This document shows positions 26,914-34,940 of a stretch of 64,000 nt of DNA, piece by piece (position 1 is the stretch's first letter; every line of letters begins with the position of its first letter). The DNA comes from Candidatus Omnitrophota bacterium (GTDB lineage Bacteria; Hinthialibacterota; Hinthialibacteria; Hinthialibacterales; Hinthialibacteraceae). The DNA lies in NCBI GenBank assembly GCA_040755155.1, contig JBFMBP010000153.1, forward strand, positions 42,010-106,009, in the 5' to 3' direction. Below the pieces are notes generated by a model that made no database searches, was not told the DNA's origin, and worked only from the letters and a program-made list of their open reading frames with translations. The position numbers and the translations under genes were made by a program.

Positions 26914-26937
26914 ATGCTCTGCCTCTGTTGTCGCTAA
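26914..26937 (+). promoter_or_regulatory. Cysteine-rich leader ORF upstream of cysE
   Basis: A seven-codon ORF encoding MLCLCCR and stop, with a strong AAGGAG 8 nt upstream (26901-26906). Three of seven codons are Cys. An in-frame ATG at 26818, also preceded by a purine-rich site, would give a 39-residue peptide with the same Cys-rich end. It lies 67 bp before the serine acetyltransferase gene. Translation that stalls on Cys codons when cysteinyl-tRNA is scarce could control cysE by attenuation. A T9 run follows at 26977-26985, but no strong terminator stem is visible, so the mechanism is open. Confidence 0.5.
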
Positions 26938-27004
26938 ACCTCCGACCACCCATTCCATTCGCTGAAATAAATACCGTTTTTTTTTCGATAAGGAGATATA
27001 AGCC

Positions 27005-27703
27005 ATGTTTGGCCCTATTAAAATTATTGTAGAAGATTTTCGTTCTTGCATGGAGAACGATCCAGCCGCCCGCGGATTCTGGGGCGCGGTGGAAGTGATT
27101 TTTACCTATGCGGGCTTTCACGCCATTATCGCGCATCGCATCGCGCATTTTCTACATGCGAAACTGCATCTGCCATTCATCCCCCGCGCCTTATCCCAAT
27201 TCAGCCGCTTCATGACCGGCATCGAGATTCATCCCGGCGCCCAAATCGGCAAAGGATTCTTCATCGATCATGGCATGGGCGTCGTTATTGGGGAAACCGC
27301 CATCGTGGGGGATGGCTGCGTACTTTTCCAAGGCGTTACGCTCGGCGGAACCGGAAAGGAGACCGGCAAACGCCATCCTACGTTGGGGAATAATGTCATG
27401 GTTAGCGCCGGAGCCAAGGTGTTGGGCAACATCACGTTGGGCGATAACGTCAAAATCGGCGCGCAGTCGGTGGTGTTGAAGGACGTTCCTGCAAACTGCA
27501 CCGTCGTTGGAGTGCCGGGGCGGATCGTGATCCGGGAAGGTCAGAAAGTAACGCGAGGCGTGGACTTGGATCAGGTCAATTTGCCTGACCCGATTATGGA
27601 GCGCTTGGAAGCCTTGCACCAGGAAATTCTCGACGTTCATCAAGAAATCCACAAATACCACAAAGAGGAAATCGAGAAAACCGTTGCGGATGCGAGAGAA
27701 TAA
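27005..27703 (+). CDS. cysE: Serine O-acetyltransferase
   Basis: 232 aa, start backed by AAGGAG. Catalyses L-serine + acetyl-CoA to O-acetylserine, the first step of cysteine synthesis. The left-handed beta-helix hexapeptide repeats run from about 65 to 180: [20 protein letters not shown] with the catalytic His, [31 protein letters not shown] with the CoA-binding loop, and VGVPGRIV. It is the short EpsC-like form lacking the long N-terminal helical domain of E. coli CysE. The C-terminal 40 residues are a charged helix ([18 protein letters not shown]). A Cys-rich leader ORF lies upstream. Confidence 0.95.
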   Translation: MFGPIKIIVEDFRSCMENDPAARGFWGAVEVIFTYAGFHAIIAHRIAHFLHAKLHLPFIPRALSQFSRFMTGIEIHPGAQIGKGFFIDHGMGVVIGETAIVGDGCVLFQGVTLGGTGKETGKRHPTLGNNVMVSAGAKVLGNITLGDNVKIGAQSVVLKDVPANCTVVGVPGRIVIREGQKVTRGVDLDQVNLPDPIMERLEALHQEILDVHQEIHKYHKEEIEKTVADARE

Positions 27704-27720
27704 ATCTTGAATCGTCAATT

Positions 27721-27754
27721 CCCCTCTCCATTCTTGGAGAGGGTTAGGGTGAGG
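27721..27754. repeat. Palindromic CCCTC...GAGGG repeat, copy 2
   Basis: Second copy of the repeat at 19205-19239 (CCCTCTCCATTCTTGGAGAGGG, then TTAGGGTGAGG). It lies between cysE and the DnaD-like gene and touches the leader of the latter. Confidence 0.7.
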
Positions 27755-27765
27755 TCTTCCTAATC

Positions 27766-28377
27766 TTGAACCAGCACGATCCCCTGTGGCTGTCGTTTCC
27801 CCGTTGGATTGAAGAAAGTAGCCTTCCATCGCTCATGAGCGAGGAAATCGGCTCCAACGCTTGGCTGCTGTTCCGTAAGTTGGTGGAGATGGAATGCGGC
27901 GCCAACCTGACGCCGGATTGGTTTCCCTTCACCGTCGATCTTCTCGCCCGCTGGACGGGAATTCCCGCCGCTGAAATCGAGCCGCTGCTGCAAGGGCTGG
28001 AAGCGGGGGGCTGGATCGATCGCGCCGACGCGGAATGCGCAACGCAGCGGGCGCGCATCGCCGCGCCGCTGCCGGTTCCCTTGGAAGAAGAGGAAATCCG
28101 TTCGCGGCTGGAGGAGAATGGAGCGCGGCTGGGGCGATGCATCTGGCGCTATTACCAAACCTTGGACGGCCTCAGCCAGGTGGAGCGCGTCGTCTTTCTC
28201 TACCAAATGCTTTTCGGCGCCCGTTTTACGCCCCGCATCGTGGAAGATTTGGAATGGATCGCCAATACGTTCGATATGAGCGTGATCTATGACGCCTTTC
28301 AAGAGGCCTACGCCAAAAAAGTAAAAAGCCTGTCGTGGATCAAAACCCACTTGCATTTGGAGAGCGAACCGGAGTAA
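27766..28377 (+). CDS. DnaD-like replication initiation protein
   Basis: About 203 aa if a TTG at 27766 is the start; the first in-frame ATG is at 27835, but the sequence before it (LWLSFPRWIEESSL) looks like protein. The N-terminal part (SNAWLLFRKLVEMECGAN, then VDLLARWTGIPAAEIEPLLQ) reads as a winged helix of the DnaD/replication initiator type. The C-terminal part (FTPRIVEDLEWIANTFDMSV and YAKKVKSLSWIKTHL) matches the DnaB_2/DnaD domain that binds DNA and helps load helicase. The next gene but one repeat downstream encodes a DnaC/DnaI-like ATPase, which supports the assignment. Identity is by motif and context. Confidence 0.55.
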   Translation: MNQHDPLWLSFPRWIEESSLPSLMSEEIGSNAWLLFRKLVEMECGANLTPDWFPFTVDLLARWTGIPAAEIEPLLQGLEAGGWIDRADAECATQRARIAAPLPVPLEEEEIRSRLEENGARLGRCIWRYYQTLDGLSQVERVVFLYQMLFGARFTPRIVEDLEWIANTFDMSVIYDAFQEAYAKKVKSLSWIKTHLHLESEPE

Positions 28378-28379
28378 AG

Positions 28380-28412
<33 letters not shown>

Positions 28413-28448
28413 TTCATGTTACGCGCGATGAAAAAAGAGGAAAGTTAA

Positions 28449-28527
28449 CCCGCCGTTGAAACGGCGGGCTATTGTCGTTTGCCCCTTTAAAGGGGCATTT
28501 ATAATAGCCCAGCCTTTCAAGGTTGGG
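28449..28527 (+). repeat. Triple-hairpin interspersed repeat, copy 2
   Basis: Same order as copy 1: CCCGCCGTTGAAACGGCGGG, TGCCCCTTTAAAGGGGCA (28480-28497), CCCAGCCTTTCAAGGTTGGG (one G-T change in the last arm). TCATGTTACGCGCG lies 35 bp to the left (28414) and CGAGTTACTT to the right. A short GATGAAT tandem repeat precedes it. Confidence 0.9.
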
Positions 28528-28625
28528 ATAAGAAATTTCGTGAATATCGAGTTACTTATCATTGATTTCAATTCCGGACGTTCTTTTCGGCCATTCTGCG
28601 CGATTTCATGGGGGTTGAGGAAACG

Positions 28626-29420
28626 ATGAAAACATTCGCCTCGTTAAATAAAAACATTGAAGAACTGGCCAAAACGATTCCTCATCTCGATCGACTGCCG
28701 GACGAAGATCCTAACCTCTGTCCCCTCTGTGACGGTTATGGGCATATCATCGACGAGAACGGCGCCCGAGCCTGTTCCTGCGTACGGCGGGAGATCATCT
28801 TGTCGGAATTCGAAGACGCCCGCATTCCGGAACGCTTCAAAGAAGAGATGTTGGAAACTTTCGATCCTTACAAAGCTTCGCTGAAGGCTTTACAGAAGGA
28901 TATCCGGGAATATGTGGAAAACTATTCCGTAAGCCACGCCAAAGGATTGTATATCTACGGCTCCACCGGCTGCGGCAAGACGCACTTGGCGGTGGGGATT
29001 TTGAAGGCGCTGATCGAGCGGGGGATCAATGGCGTCTTTTATAACGTCGTCGATCTCTTGGACGCCATCCGCGACACCTACGATCCGCAAAACGGCCCCA
29101 ATCCCAAATCGCTTCTGATTCAGCAATTACAGCGTCAGGTCTTCGTGCTGGACGATTTTGGCGTTCAGAAGGCGACGACGTGGGTGGCCGACCGACTTTA
29201 CGCTTTGATCAACCGGCGCTATCAGGATTGCAAAACCATCATCATCACTTCCAATATTCGTATGCCCGACCTGATGATGCGCGTTGACAGCACGCTCGCG
29301 TCTCGTATCATCGACATGTGCAAGGAAATCGAAATTCAGGCGGACGACTTCCGGAAGCAGCGCAATCGCTACCAGGTCTCCAGAAAACCGCCTGTGCGAA
29401 CGAAAATAAGCGCGAAATAA
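28626..29420 (+). CDS. DnaC/DnaI-like helicase loader ATPase
   Basis: 264 aa from the ATG at 28626 (TGAGGAAACG upstream). An N-terminal Cys cluster, CPLCDGYGH with ACSCV (about 33-56), is a zinc-binding motif like that of DnaI. It is followed by a AAA+ ATPase: Walker A YGSTGCGKTHLA, Walker B VFVLDDFG, sensor 1 IIITSN and arginine finger region in DSTLASRIIDM. Such proteins load the replicative helicase onto DNA at the origin or during restart. It follows a DnaD-like gene, the pairing used by Firmicutes, and is separated from galU by 21 bp. Confidence 0.88.
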   Translation: MKTFASLNKNIEELAKTIPHLDRLPDEDPNLCPLCDGYGHIIDENGARACSCVRREIILSEFEDARIPERFKEEMLETFDPYKASLKALQKDIREYVENYSVSHAKGLYIYGSTGCGKTHLAVGILKALIERGINGVFYNVVDLLDAIRDTYDPQNGPNPKSLLIQQLQRQVFVLDDFGVQKATTWVADRLYALINRRYQDCKTIIITSNIRMPDLMMRVDSTLASRIIDMCKEIEIQADDFRKQRNRYQVSRKPPVRTKISAK

Positions 29421-29441
29421 CATACAACGAGGCGCAACGGC

Positions 29442-30389
29442 ATGACGAGAAGCGGTTCGGATTTGAATTTAGGAGAAGTGAGAAAAGCGGTTATTCCGGC
29501 GGCGGGACTAGGAACGCGATTTTTGCCCGCCACCAAAGTGCAACCGAAGGAAATGCTGCCCCTGATCGATACGCCCACGATTCAATACGTGATCGAAGAG
29601 GTGGTGGAATCGGGGATTACGGATATTTTGATTATTACAGGCAAGGGCAAGCGGGCCATCGAGGATCATTTCGACCGGTCTTTCGAATTGGAAAACGCCC
29701 TGGCCTCTTCCGGCCATAACGAACTGCATAAAAGCATCAGCGATTTATCGATGATGGTGAATATCCACTATATCCGGCAGAAGGGCTGCAAGGGATTGGG
29801 CGACGCCGTTTACTACGCCAAACAGCATGTGGCGGGCGAGCCGTTCGTGGTGCTGCTTGGAGATACGATCGTAGCGTCGAAGGTTCCCTGCACGCGGCAG
29901 CTGATGAATTTCTACCGCAAATGGCGCTGCCCCGTCATCGGCGTAGAGCGCGTTCCCCGCGAAAAGGTTATCAATTACGGCATCATCGCGGGCAGGGATG
30001 TGGACGAACGCACGAGCATCGTTCACGATCTCGTGGAAAAGCCAGAAGTGGAAAAATCGCCATCCACCTTGGCAGTGGGAGGGCGGTATATCCTAACCTA
30101 TGACATCTTCGAATACATCGAACGGACGCCGCCGGGCAAGAACGGCGAGATTCAACTAACCGACGCCCTGCGCTTGATGGCGCAAGATCAATCCATCTAC
30201 GCCTACGAATTCGAGGGCAAACGCCACGACATCGGCAACCGCCTGGACTACCTCAAAACCACAGTCGAATTCGCCCTCAAGCGCAATGACCTGGCCAAAG
30301 ATTTCGCCGCCTACCTGCGCGAAGAACTCCCCGCGCTGCTGCACGAAGCGGAGAAGGAGCATCCCGCGCCGAAAGTGAAAAAGGGGTGA
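29442..30389 (+). CDS. galU: UTP-glucose-1-phosphate uridylyltransferase
   Basis: 315 aa, 21 bp after the helicase loader gene and probably in its operon. Makes UDP-glucose from UTP and glucose-1-phosphate for cell-surface glycan synthesis. Nucleotide-binding motif IPAAGLGTRFLPATK and the metal/sugar segments KEMLPLID, ITGKGKRAIEDHFD, FVVLLGDTIV, and VEKP are intact. The C-terminus EIQLTDALRLMAQ... with YEFEGKRHDIGNRLDYL matches bacterial GalU. The last 20 residues are Lys/Glu-rich and variable. Confidence 0.95.
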   Translation: MTRSGSDLNLGEVRKAVIPAAGLGTRFLPATKVQPKEMLPLIDTPTIQYVIEEVVESGITDILIITGKGKRAIEDHFDRSFELENALASSGHNELHKSISDLSMMVNIHYIRQKGCKGLGDAVYYAKQHVAGEPFVVLLGDTIVASKVPCTRQLMNFYRKWRCPVIGVERVPREKVINYGIIAGRDVDERTSIVHDLVEKPEVEKSPSTLAVGGRYILTYDIFEYIERTPPGKNGEIQLTDALRLMAQDQSIYAYEFEGKRHDIGNRLDYLKTTVEFALKRNDLAKDFAAYLREELPALLHEAEKEHPAPKVKKG

Positions 30390-30560
30390 AGTTACTATAT
30401 AAACTATCATTTCCAAACTTAGGAAATAGATGAATTGCTTGAGATTTTTATAGGACAGACCTAAGTTTTTCTGCATTTTATTATAGATTCTATTTACACC
30501 GCTATATGATATTCCTTCAGTTGCTAAATCGTCATGTTTTCCGAGACGATTTTCTTGAGT

Positions 30561-31010
30561 CTATGGTCTTGGGCAGCATTTGCGAGAAAATCGAACAAGC
30601 TCGAACGCATGGGATACGACCAACTCCGAAAGGGGATTGCCGGTTCTCATCGTTCGCAGCCAACTGCGAAATCGCACCCCTACTTCCTTCCCATGAACCA
30701 GCGATAGGTAGAGCAACAGCCCTTGGGCGATTTAACCCAATTGAACGTACCGATGATACGCTTCTATCTTTCGCTTGACGGCTTTCCGATAGGCTTCCGG
30801 TTTTTTATGAAGATATTGTTTTCCTTCCCTCCGGCGGATCGGCTTCATGGACTTCATCCAAAAATGATAGGTATAGGTTCCGATCCCATGAATCGCGCTG
30901 CGAAATCCCACCTCGATTTTGAACCGAGAAGAGGCTTCGGATAAAACTTGCAACCCCGGCGCACTCCGTTCGAACGGAAAATCCCACCAAAACCAGAACC
31001 AAATACATAA
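30561..31010 (-). pseudogene. Transposase remnant with in-frame stop
   Basis: Minus-strand reading from about 31010 gives a transposase-like C-terminus: EVGFRSAIHGIGTYTYHFWM, then EAYRKAVKRKIEAYHRYVQL followed by G and a TAA stop at 30734-30732. The same frame continues beyond the stop with IAQGLLLYLSLVHGKEVG and FRSWLRTMRTGNPLSELVV, ending at a second stop at 30563-30561. The catalytic N-terminal part is missing. So this is a decayed insertion sequence with a nonsense mutation. I cannot name the IS family and see no terminal repeats. Confidence 0.7.
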
Positions 31011-31299
31011 AAATTCGTGAACGCGAACACGCGGCTTGAAAAGGGCGGACGCAGCTATACCATTGACTCTATAAAATCATTGTGATATCCCTCAATCCGA
31101 AAAGTAGAAATTGTGAATGAAAACGATTTCTCTTTACGGTAAAGGGATTTTTTATTTTGAAATAGAGGCCCCTTTCTTCCGGGTTCGCGCTTTATTAACT
31201 CAAAACTTCGTACTCTCCAGTATTCTTTTATTTTGTTAAAATTACGCCGCATCTCTGCAATCGTCGAACGCCGTTTCATCAACAAAGGAATCCAGCCTC

Positions 31300-33249
31300 A
31301 TGACCATCCGGTCTCGTTTGACCATCGGTTTTATCGTCGTCATCCTCGTCGCCAATTCCTTTTTGTCGCTGGTAACCGCTCTTCATGTCGGAAACGTATT
31401 GATAAAAGAAGTCCAGAAGCGCGTCCGTCTCGATCTTAATTCCGCCCGCCGGGTTTACAACGATCACGTCGAGAAAATCGAGCGCGTCCTGCGCACCGCT
31501 TACGTGCGCCATCTTTGGGATGAGCCGCCCTTGGATCAAGTAAAAAGCCACCTGGACGCCGCCTTCCAAACCTTAGGCCAAGAGACGCCTCTGGCCGTTA
31601 TGACGTTCGTCGATCCTCAAGGGCGAGTTCTCTATCGCGCTCATAATCCAGAGGCTAGCGGCGACGATCTCTCCTCCAATCCCCTCATTGCCAAAGCGAT
31701 TAGGCTGGGCGAACCCGTTAGAGGAACGCTCGTGGTTTCCCATGACGATCTGGTGCGAGAAGGAGTGGATTTATCCCGGCGCGCCATGATTCCGATTCAC
31801 GATACGCCGGCGGCCCGTCCTTCCGGCAAAACGCTGGAATCGGACGGTATGATGATTGCCGCCGCCTTGCCAATCCGCCGCCGCGATTCCAACGGTGAGT
31901 TATTGGGCGTCTTGTACGGCGCCAATTTGCTCAACCAGTGGTTCGAGATTGTCGATGTCATCAAGGACGAAGTTTTTCAGGACGAGACTTACGAGGGAAA
32001 AAACATCGGCATGGCCACCATTTTCCTAGGCGACCTGCGCATCTCCACCAACGTCCCCGCCAGCGACGGCTCCCGCGCCGTCGGCACCCGCTTGAGCGCC
32101 GAGGTTTACGACCGCGTTCTTATGAAAGGCGAAATCTGGGACAAGCGCGCCTTCGTAGTCAACGATTGGTACATCACCGCCTATGAACCCATCCGCGATC
32201 CCGGCGAACACATCATCGGCGCGCTCTACGTCGGCCTTTTGGAAAAGCCATTCAAACGATCCTATATTCTTATCGTCGCCGTTTTTCTGATTACGGTAAC
32301 GCTCACAACCGTCTTGAGCCTTTTTCTTCTCGATTGGGTAACCAAGCGGATTCTCAAACCTATCGGACGCATCACCGTTATGGCCAAACAAGTCATCGAA
32401 GGCAATCTCACCGCCCGCGTCGGCATCCGCCCTCCCGGCGAAATGGGCCGGCTCTGCCGGGAAATCGACCTAATGGCCGACGCCGTCTATCAACGCGAAG
32501 AGTTGCTCAAACAAACCACGCGCCGCCAAATCGGCCAGAGCGAAAAACTGGCTTCCGTAGGCCGCCTCGCCGCCGGCATCGCCCATGAAATCAACAATCC
32601 CCTCACCGGCGTTCTTACTTTCGCGCATCTGCTGCATCAAAAAGTAAACATGAGCGAAGAAGACAAGCAGGACTTGGAGGTTATCATCCGCGAGACTACC
32701 CGCGTCCGCGAAATCGTCCGCGGACTGCTCGATTTCGCCCGCGAGTCTCCCTCCACCCGCGAGCCGCTTGACGTTAGCGCCGTTATTCAACAGACCTTCA
32801 AACTCGTCCGCAGCCAAAAGGAATTTCGGAAAATCAACATCGTTGAAAACCTGGACGAAACCTTGCCTTTGGCGACAGGCGATAAAAATCAGTTGCAGCA
32901 AGTCTTTCTCAATCTTGCCCTCAACGCTTGCGAAGCCATGCCTGAAGGCGGCGAATTGAAAGTATCTACGTTCCTTCGGGAAGATGGGCGCATCGCCGCC
33001 GTTTTCGCCGATTCCGGGCACGGCATACCGCCCGATTGTTTAGAAAAAATCTTCGATCCCTTCTTCACCACTAAGCCCGTCGGCAAAGGCACCGGTCTTG
33101 GCTTAAGCGTCAGTTACGGCATCATTCAAAATCACGGCGGAACCATCGACGTACGCAGCGAGCCGGGCGAGGGCGCCGTCTTCACCATCCTTCTCCCCGT
33201 AAATAGCGGCGATGCGAATAGCAAACCGGAAGGAGATGCGGCCTCATGA
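31300..33249 (+). CDS. Membrane sensor histidine kinase (Cache-HAMP-HisKA-HATPase)
   Basis: 649 aa. Transmembrane helix 1 at about 8-30, a large periplasmic Cache-type sensor (35-318, with [19 protein letters not shown] typical of single/double Cache domains), helix 2 at 322-345, HAMP linker to about 400, HisKA with phospho-acceptor His429 in [12 protein letters not shown], and an ATPase domain with N box ([14 protein letters not shown]), G1 (DSGHGIPP) and G2 (GKGTGLGLS). It should sense a small extracellular ligand. The stop overlaps the start of the NtrC-like regulator by 4 bp (ATGA), so the pair is coupled. Confidence 0.93.
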   Translation: MTIRSRLTIGFIVVILVANSFLSLVTALHVGNVLIKEVQKRVRLDLNSARRVYNDHVEKIERVLRTAYVRHLWDEPPLDQVKSHLDAAFQTLGQETPLAVMTFVDPQGRVLYRAHNPEASGDDLSSNPLIAKAIRLGEPVRGTLVVSHDDLVREGVDLSRRAMIPIHDTPAARPSGKTLESDGMMIAAALPIRRRDSNGELLGVLYGANLLNQWFEIVDVIKDEVFQDETYEGKNIGMATIFLGDLRISTNVPASDGSRAVGTRLSAEVYDRVLMKGEIWDKRAFVVNDWYITAYEPIRDPGEHIIGALYVGLLEKPFKRSYILIVAVFLITVTLTTVLSLFLLDWVTKRILKPIGRITVMAKQVIEGNLTARVGIRPPGEMGRLCREIDLMADAVYQREELLKQTTRRQIGQSEKLASVGRLAAGIAHEINNPLTGVLTFAHLLHQKVNMSEEDKQDLEVIIRETTRVREIVRGLLDFARESPSTREPLDVSAVIQQTFKLVRSQKEFRKINIVENLDETLPLATGDKNQLQQVFLNLALNACEAMPEGGELKVSTFLREDGRIAAVFADSGHGIPPDCLEKIFDPFFTTKPVGKGTGLGLSVSYGIIQNHGGTIDVRSEPGEGAVFTILLPVNSGDANSKPEGDAAS

Positions 33250-34679
33250 ATTCCACCCAACAAGATACGGCTTTCGCTCCGCGCGTCCTCGTTATCGACG
33301 ACGAAGCGGTGGTATCCCTCAGCTGTCAGCGCATTCTCGCCCCCGAAGGCTACGCCGTCGAATCCCGCCAGGATGGGCGGCTAGGTCTTCAGGAAGCGCT
33401 GACCGACGCCTACGACGTGATTCTTCTCGACATCGTCATGCCGGACATCGGCGGCTTCGAAATTCTTAAACGAATTAAAGAGGCGGGCGTCTCTTCCGAA
33501 GTGGTCGTCATTACCGGCTATTCCACGGTGCAAACCGCCGTCGACGCCATGAAGGAAGGGGCCGCCGATTACTTGAGCAAACCTTTCACTCCCGACGAAT
33601 TGCGGGTGGTGATGAAAAAAGTCATGGAGCGCTCCGCCCTCTTAAGGGAAAATCTCGCCCTGCGCCGCGAGTTGGAACTGCAACAGGGCTTCGAAGGCAT
33701 TCTCGGCGGCAGCCGCGCTATGGAAAAAGTATTCGCTCTCATCAAGCGCGTCGCTCCCACGGACGGAGCGGCGTTGATTTTCGGCGAAAGCGGAACCGGC
33801 AAGGAACTGGCTGCCCGCGCCATCCATCGCCTTAGCCGCCGCAACCAGCACTCCTTCGTCGCCTGCGATTGCAGCGCGCTGACGCCCACCCTGCTGGAAA
33901 GTGAACTCTTCGGTCATGTCAAAGGCTCCTTCTCCGGCGCCATCGCCACGAAGAAGGGCGTCTTCGAAGCGGCTCATCATGGCACGCTCTTTCTCGACGA
34001 ACTCGCCAACATCAGCCAGGAAATTCAAAGCAAACTGCTGCGCGTCCTCGAAACCCGCCGCGTCAAGAAAGTCGGCGACGCCGAAGAGCGCGAAATCGAC
34101 ATCCGCCTCATCGCCGCCACCAACCGCGACTTGATGGAAATGGTTCAGGAAGGAGAATTCCGCGAAGACCTCTATTACCGCCTTAACGTCGTCCCCATCT
34201 ATCTCCCCCCGCTGCGGGAACGAACCGGCGACATCCCCAAACTGGCCATCAGTTTTTTGGAACGCTTCCGTAAATCCAATCCCATCGCCGTCCAAGGCTT
34301 CACCCCGGAAGCGATGGCCCTAATGGAAGCCTATCGCTGGCCCGGCAACGTCCGCGAATTGAAGAATATTGTCGAGCGCATGGCTATCCTCTGCGACGCC
34401 GAACGCATCGAACCGGTTCATCTGCCGCCCGAACTGCGCCAACCAGCTCCTTCCTACGCCGCAGCGCCTTTACCCACATCCTGGGAGGAATTCAAAGAAT
34501 ATAAGCGCCAGGTCCGCGACGCCGCCGTGCAGGAAATCGAACGCCGATTTCTATTCCAGGCGCTGGAACGCTCTCAAGGCAACGTCAGCAAAGCGGCGGA
34601 AGCGGTCGGAATGCAGCGCACCAATTTTCACGCCCTCATGGCTAAATACGGCCTCGCCTCGGACTCGGAATCCAGCTAA
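33246..34679 (+). CDS. NtrC-family sigma-54-dependent response regulator
   Basis: 477 aa: receiver domain with phospho-acceptor Asp62 (LLDIVMPDIGG) and the KPFTP end; AAA+ domain with Walker A GESGTGKE (180-187) and Walker B LFLDE (248-252); and a Fis-type helix-turn-helix at the C-terminus (NVSKAAEAVGMQRTNFHALM). The sigma-54-contacting loop reads GSFSGA at 227-232 instead of GAFTGA, a conservative change. It is translationally coupled to the histidine kinase and most likely activates the downstream gene at 34941, which has a sigma-54-like promoter. Confidence 0.93.
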   Translation: MNSTQQDTAFAPRVLVIDDEAVVSLSCQRILAPEGYAVESRQDGRLGLQEALTDAYDVILLDIVMPDIGGFEILKRIKEAGVSSEVVVITGYSTVQTAVDAMKEGAADYLSKPFTPDELRVVMKKVMERSALLRENLALRRELELQQGFEGILGGSRAMEKVFALIKRVAPTDGAALIFGESGTGKELAARAIHRLSRRNQHSFVACDCSALTPTLLESELFGHVKGSFSGAIATKKGVFEAAHHGTLFLDELANISQEIQSKLLRVLETRRVKKVGDAEEREIDIRLIAATNRDLMEMVQEGEFREDLYYRLNVVPIYLPPLRERTGDIPKLAISFLERFRKSNPIAVQGFTPEAMALMEAYRWPGNVRELKNIVERMAILCDAERIEPVHLPPELRQPAPSYAAAPLPTSWEEFKEYKRQVRDAAVQEIERRFLFQALERSQGNVSKAAEAVGMQRTNFHALMAKYGLASDSESS

Positions 34680-34878
34680 TCGAGAGACCGCAGCGCAGAC
34701 GCCATCTCCATACACTGTACAAAGCAGTCATACAGAACACAGAACAAATCCATATTCATATTGCCTTGACTCAAGTTGAACATTGCGTTGGATCGCATAT
34801 TATAAATATAATAATATCAAATAGTTGTTTAATTATCTTCCATCTATTCCATTCCCGATAATTCTCCTTGCATCCTCT

Positions 34879-34893
34879 TGGCGCGCTTTATGC
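34879..34893 (+). promoter_or_regulatory. Possible sigma-54 (-24/-12) promoter
   Basis: TGGCGC-N5-ATGC, preceded by T, matches TGGCAC-N5-TTGC with one change in each element and correct spacing. It lies 48 bp before the ATG at 34941 and next to a gene for an NtrC-type activator. Confidence 0.45.
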
Positions 34894-34940
34894 AGATATC
34901 AATCCACACCAACGGATTCGATTCCAAAAGGAGAAAGAAC

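Noticed and set aside
31055-31285. Minus-strand 76-codon ORF upstream of the histidine kinase
   Set aside because: No ribosome binding site, low-complexity Lys/Phe-rich protein, and it overlaps the promoter region of the kinase gene.
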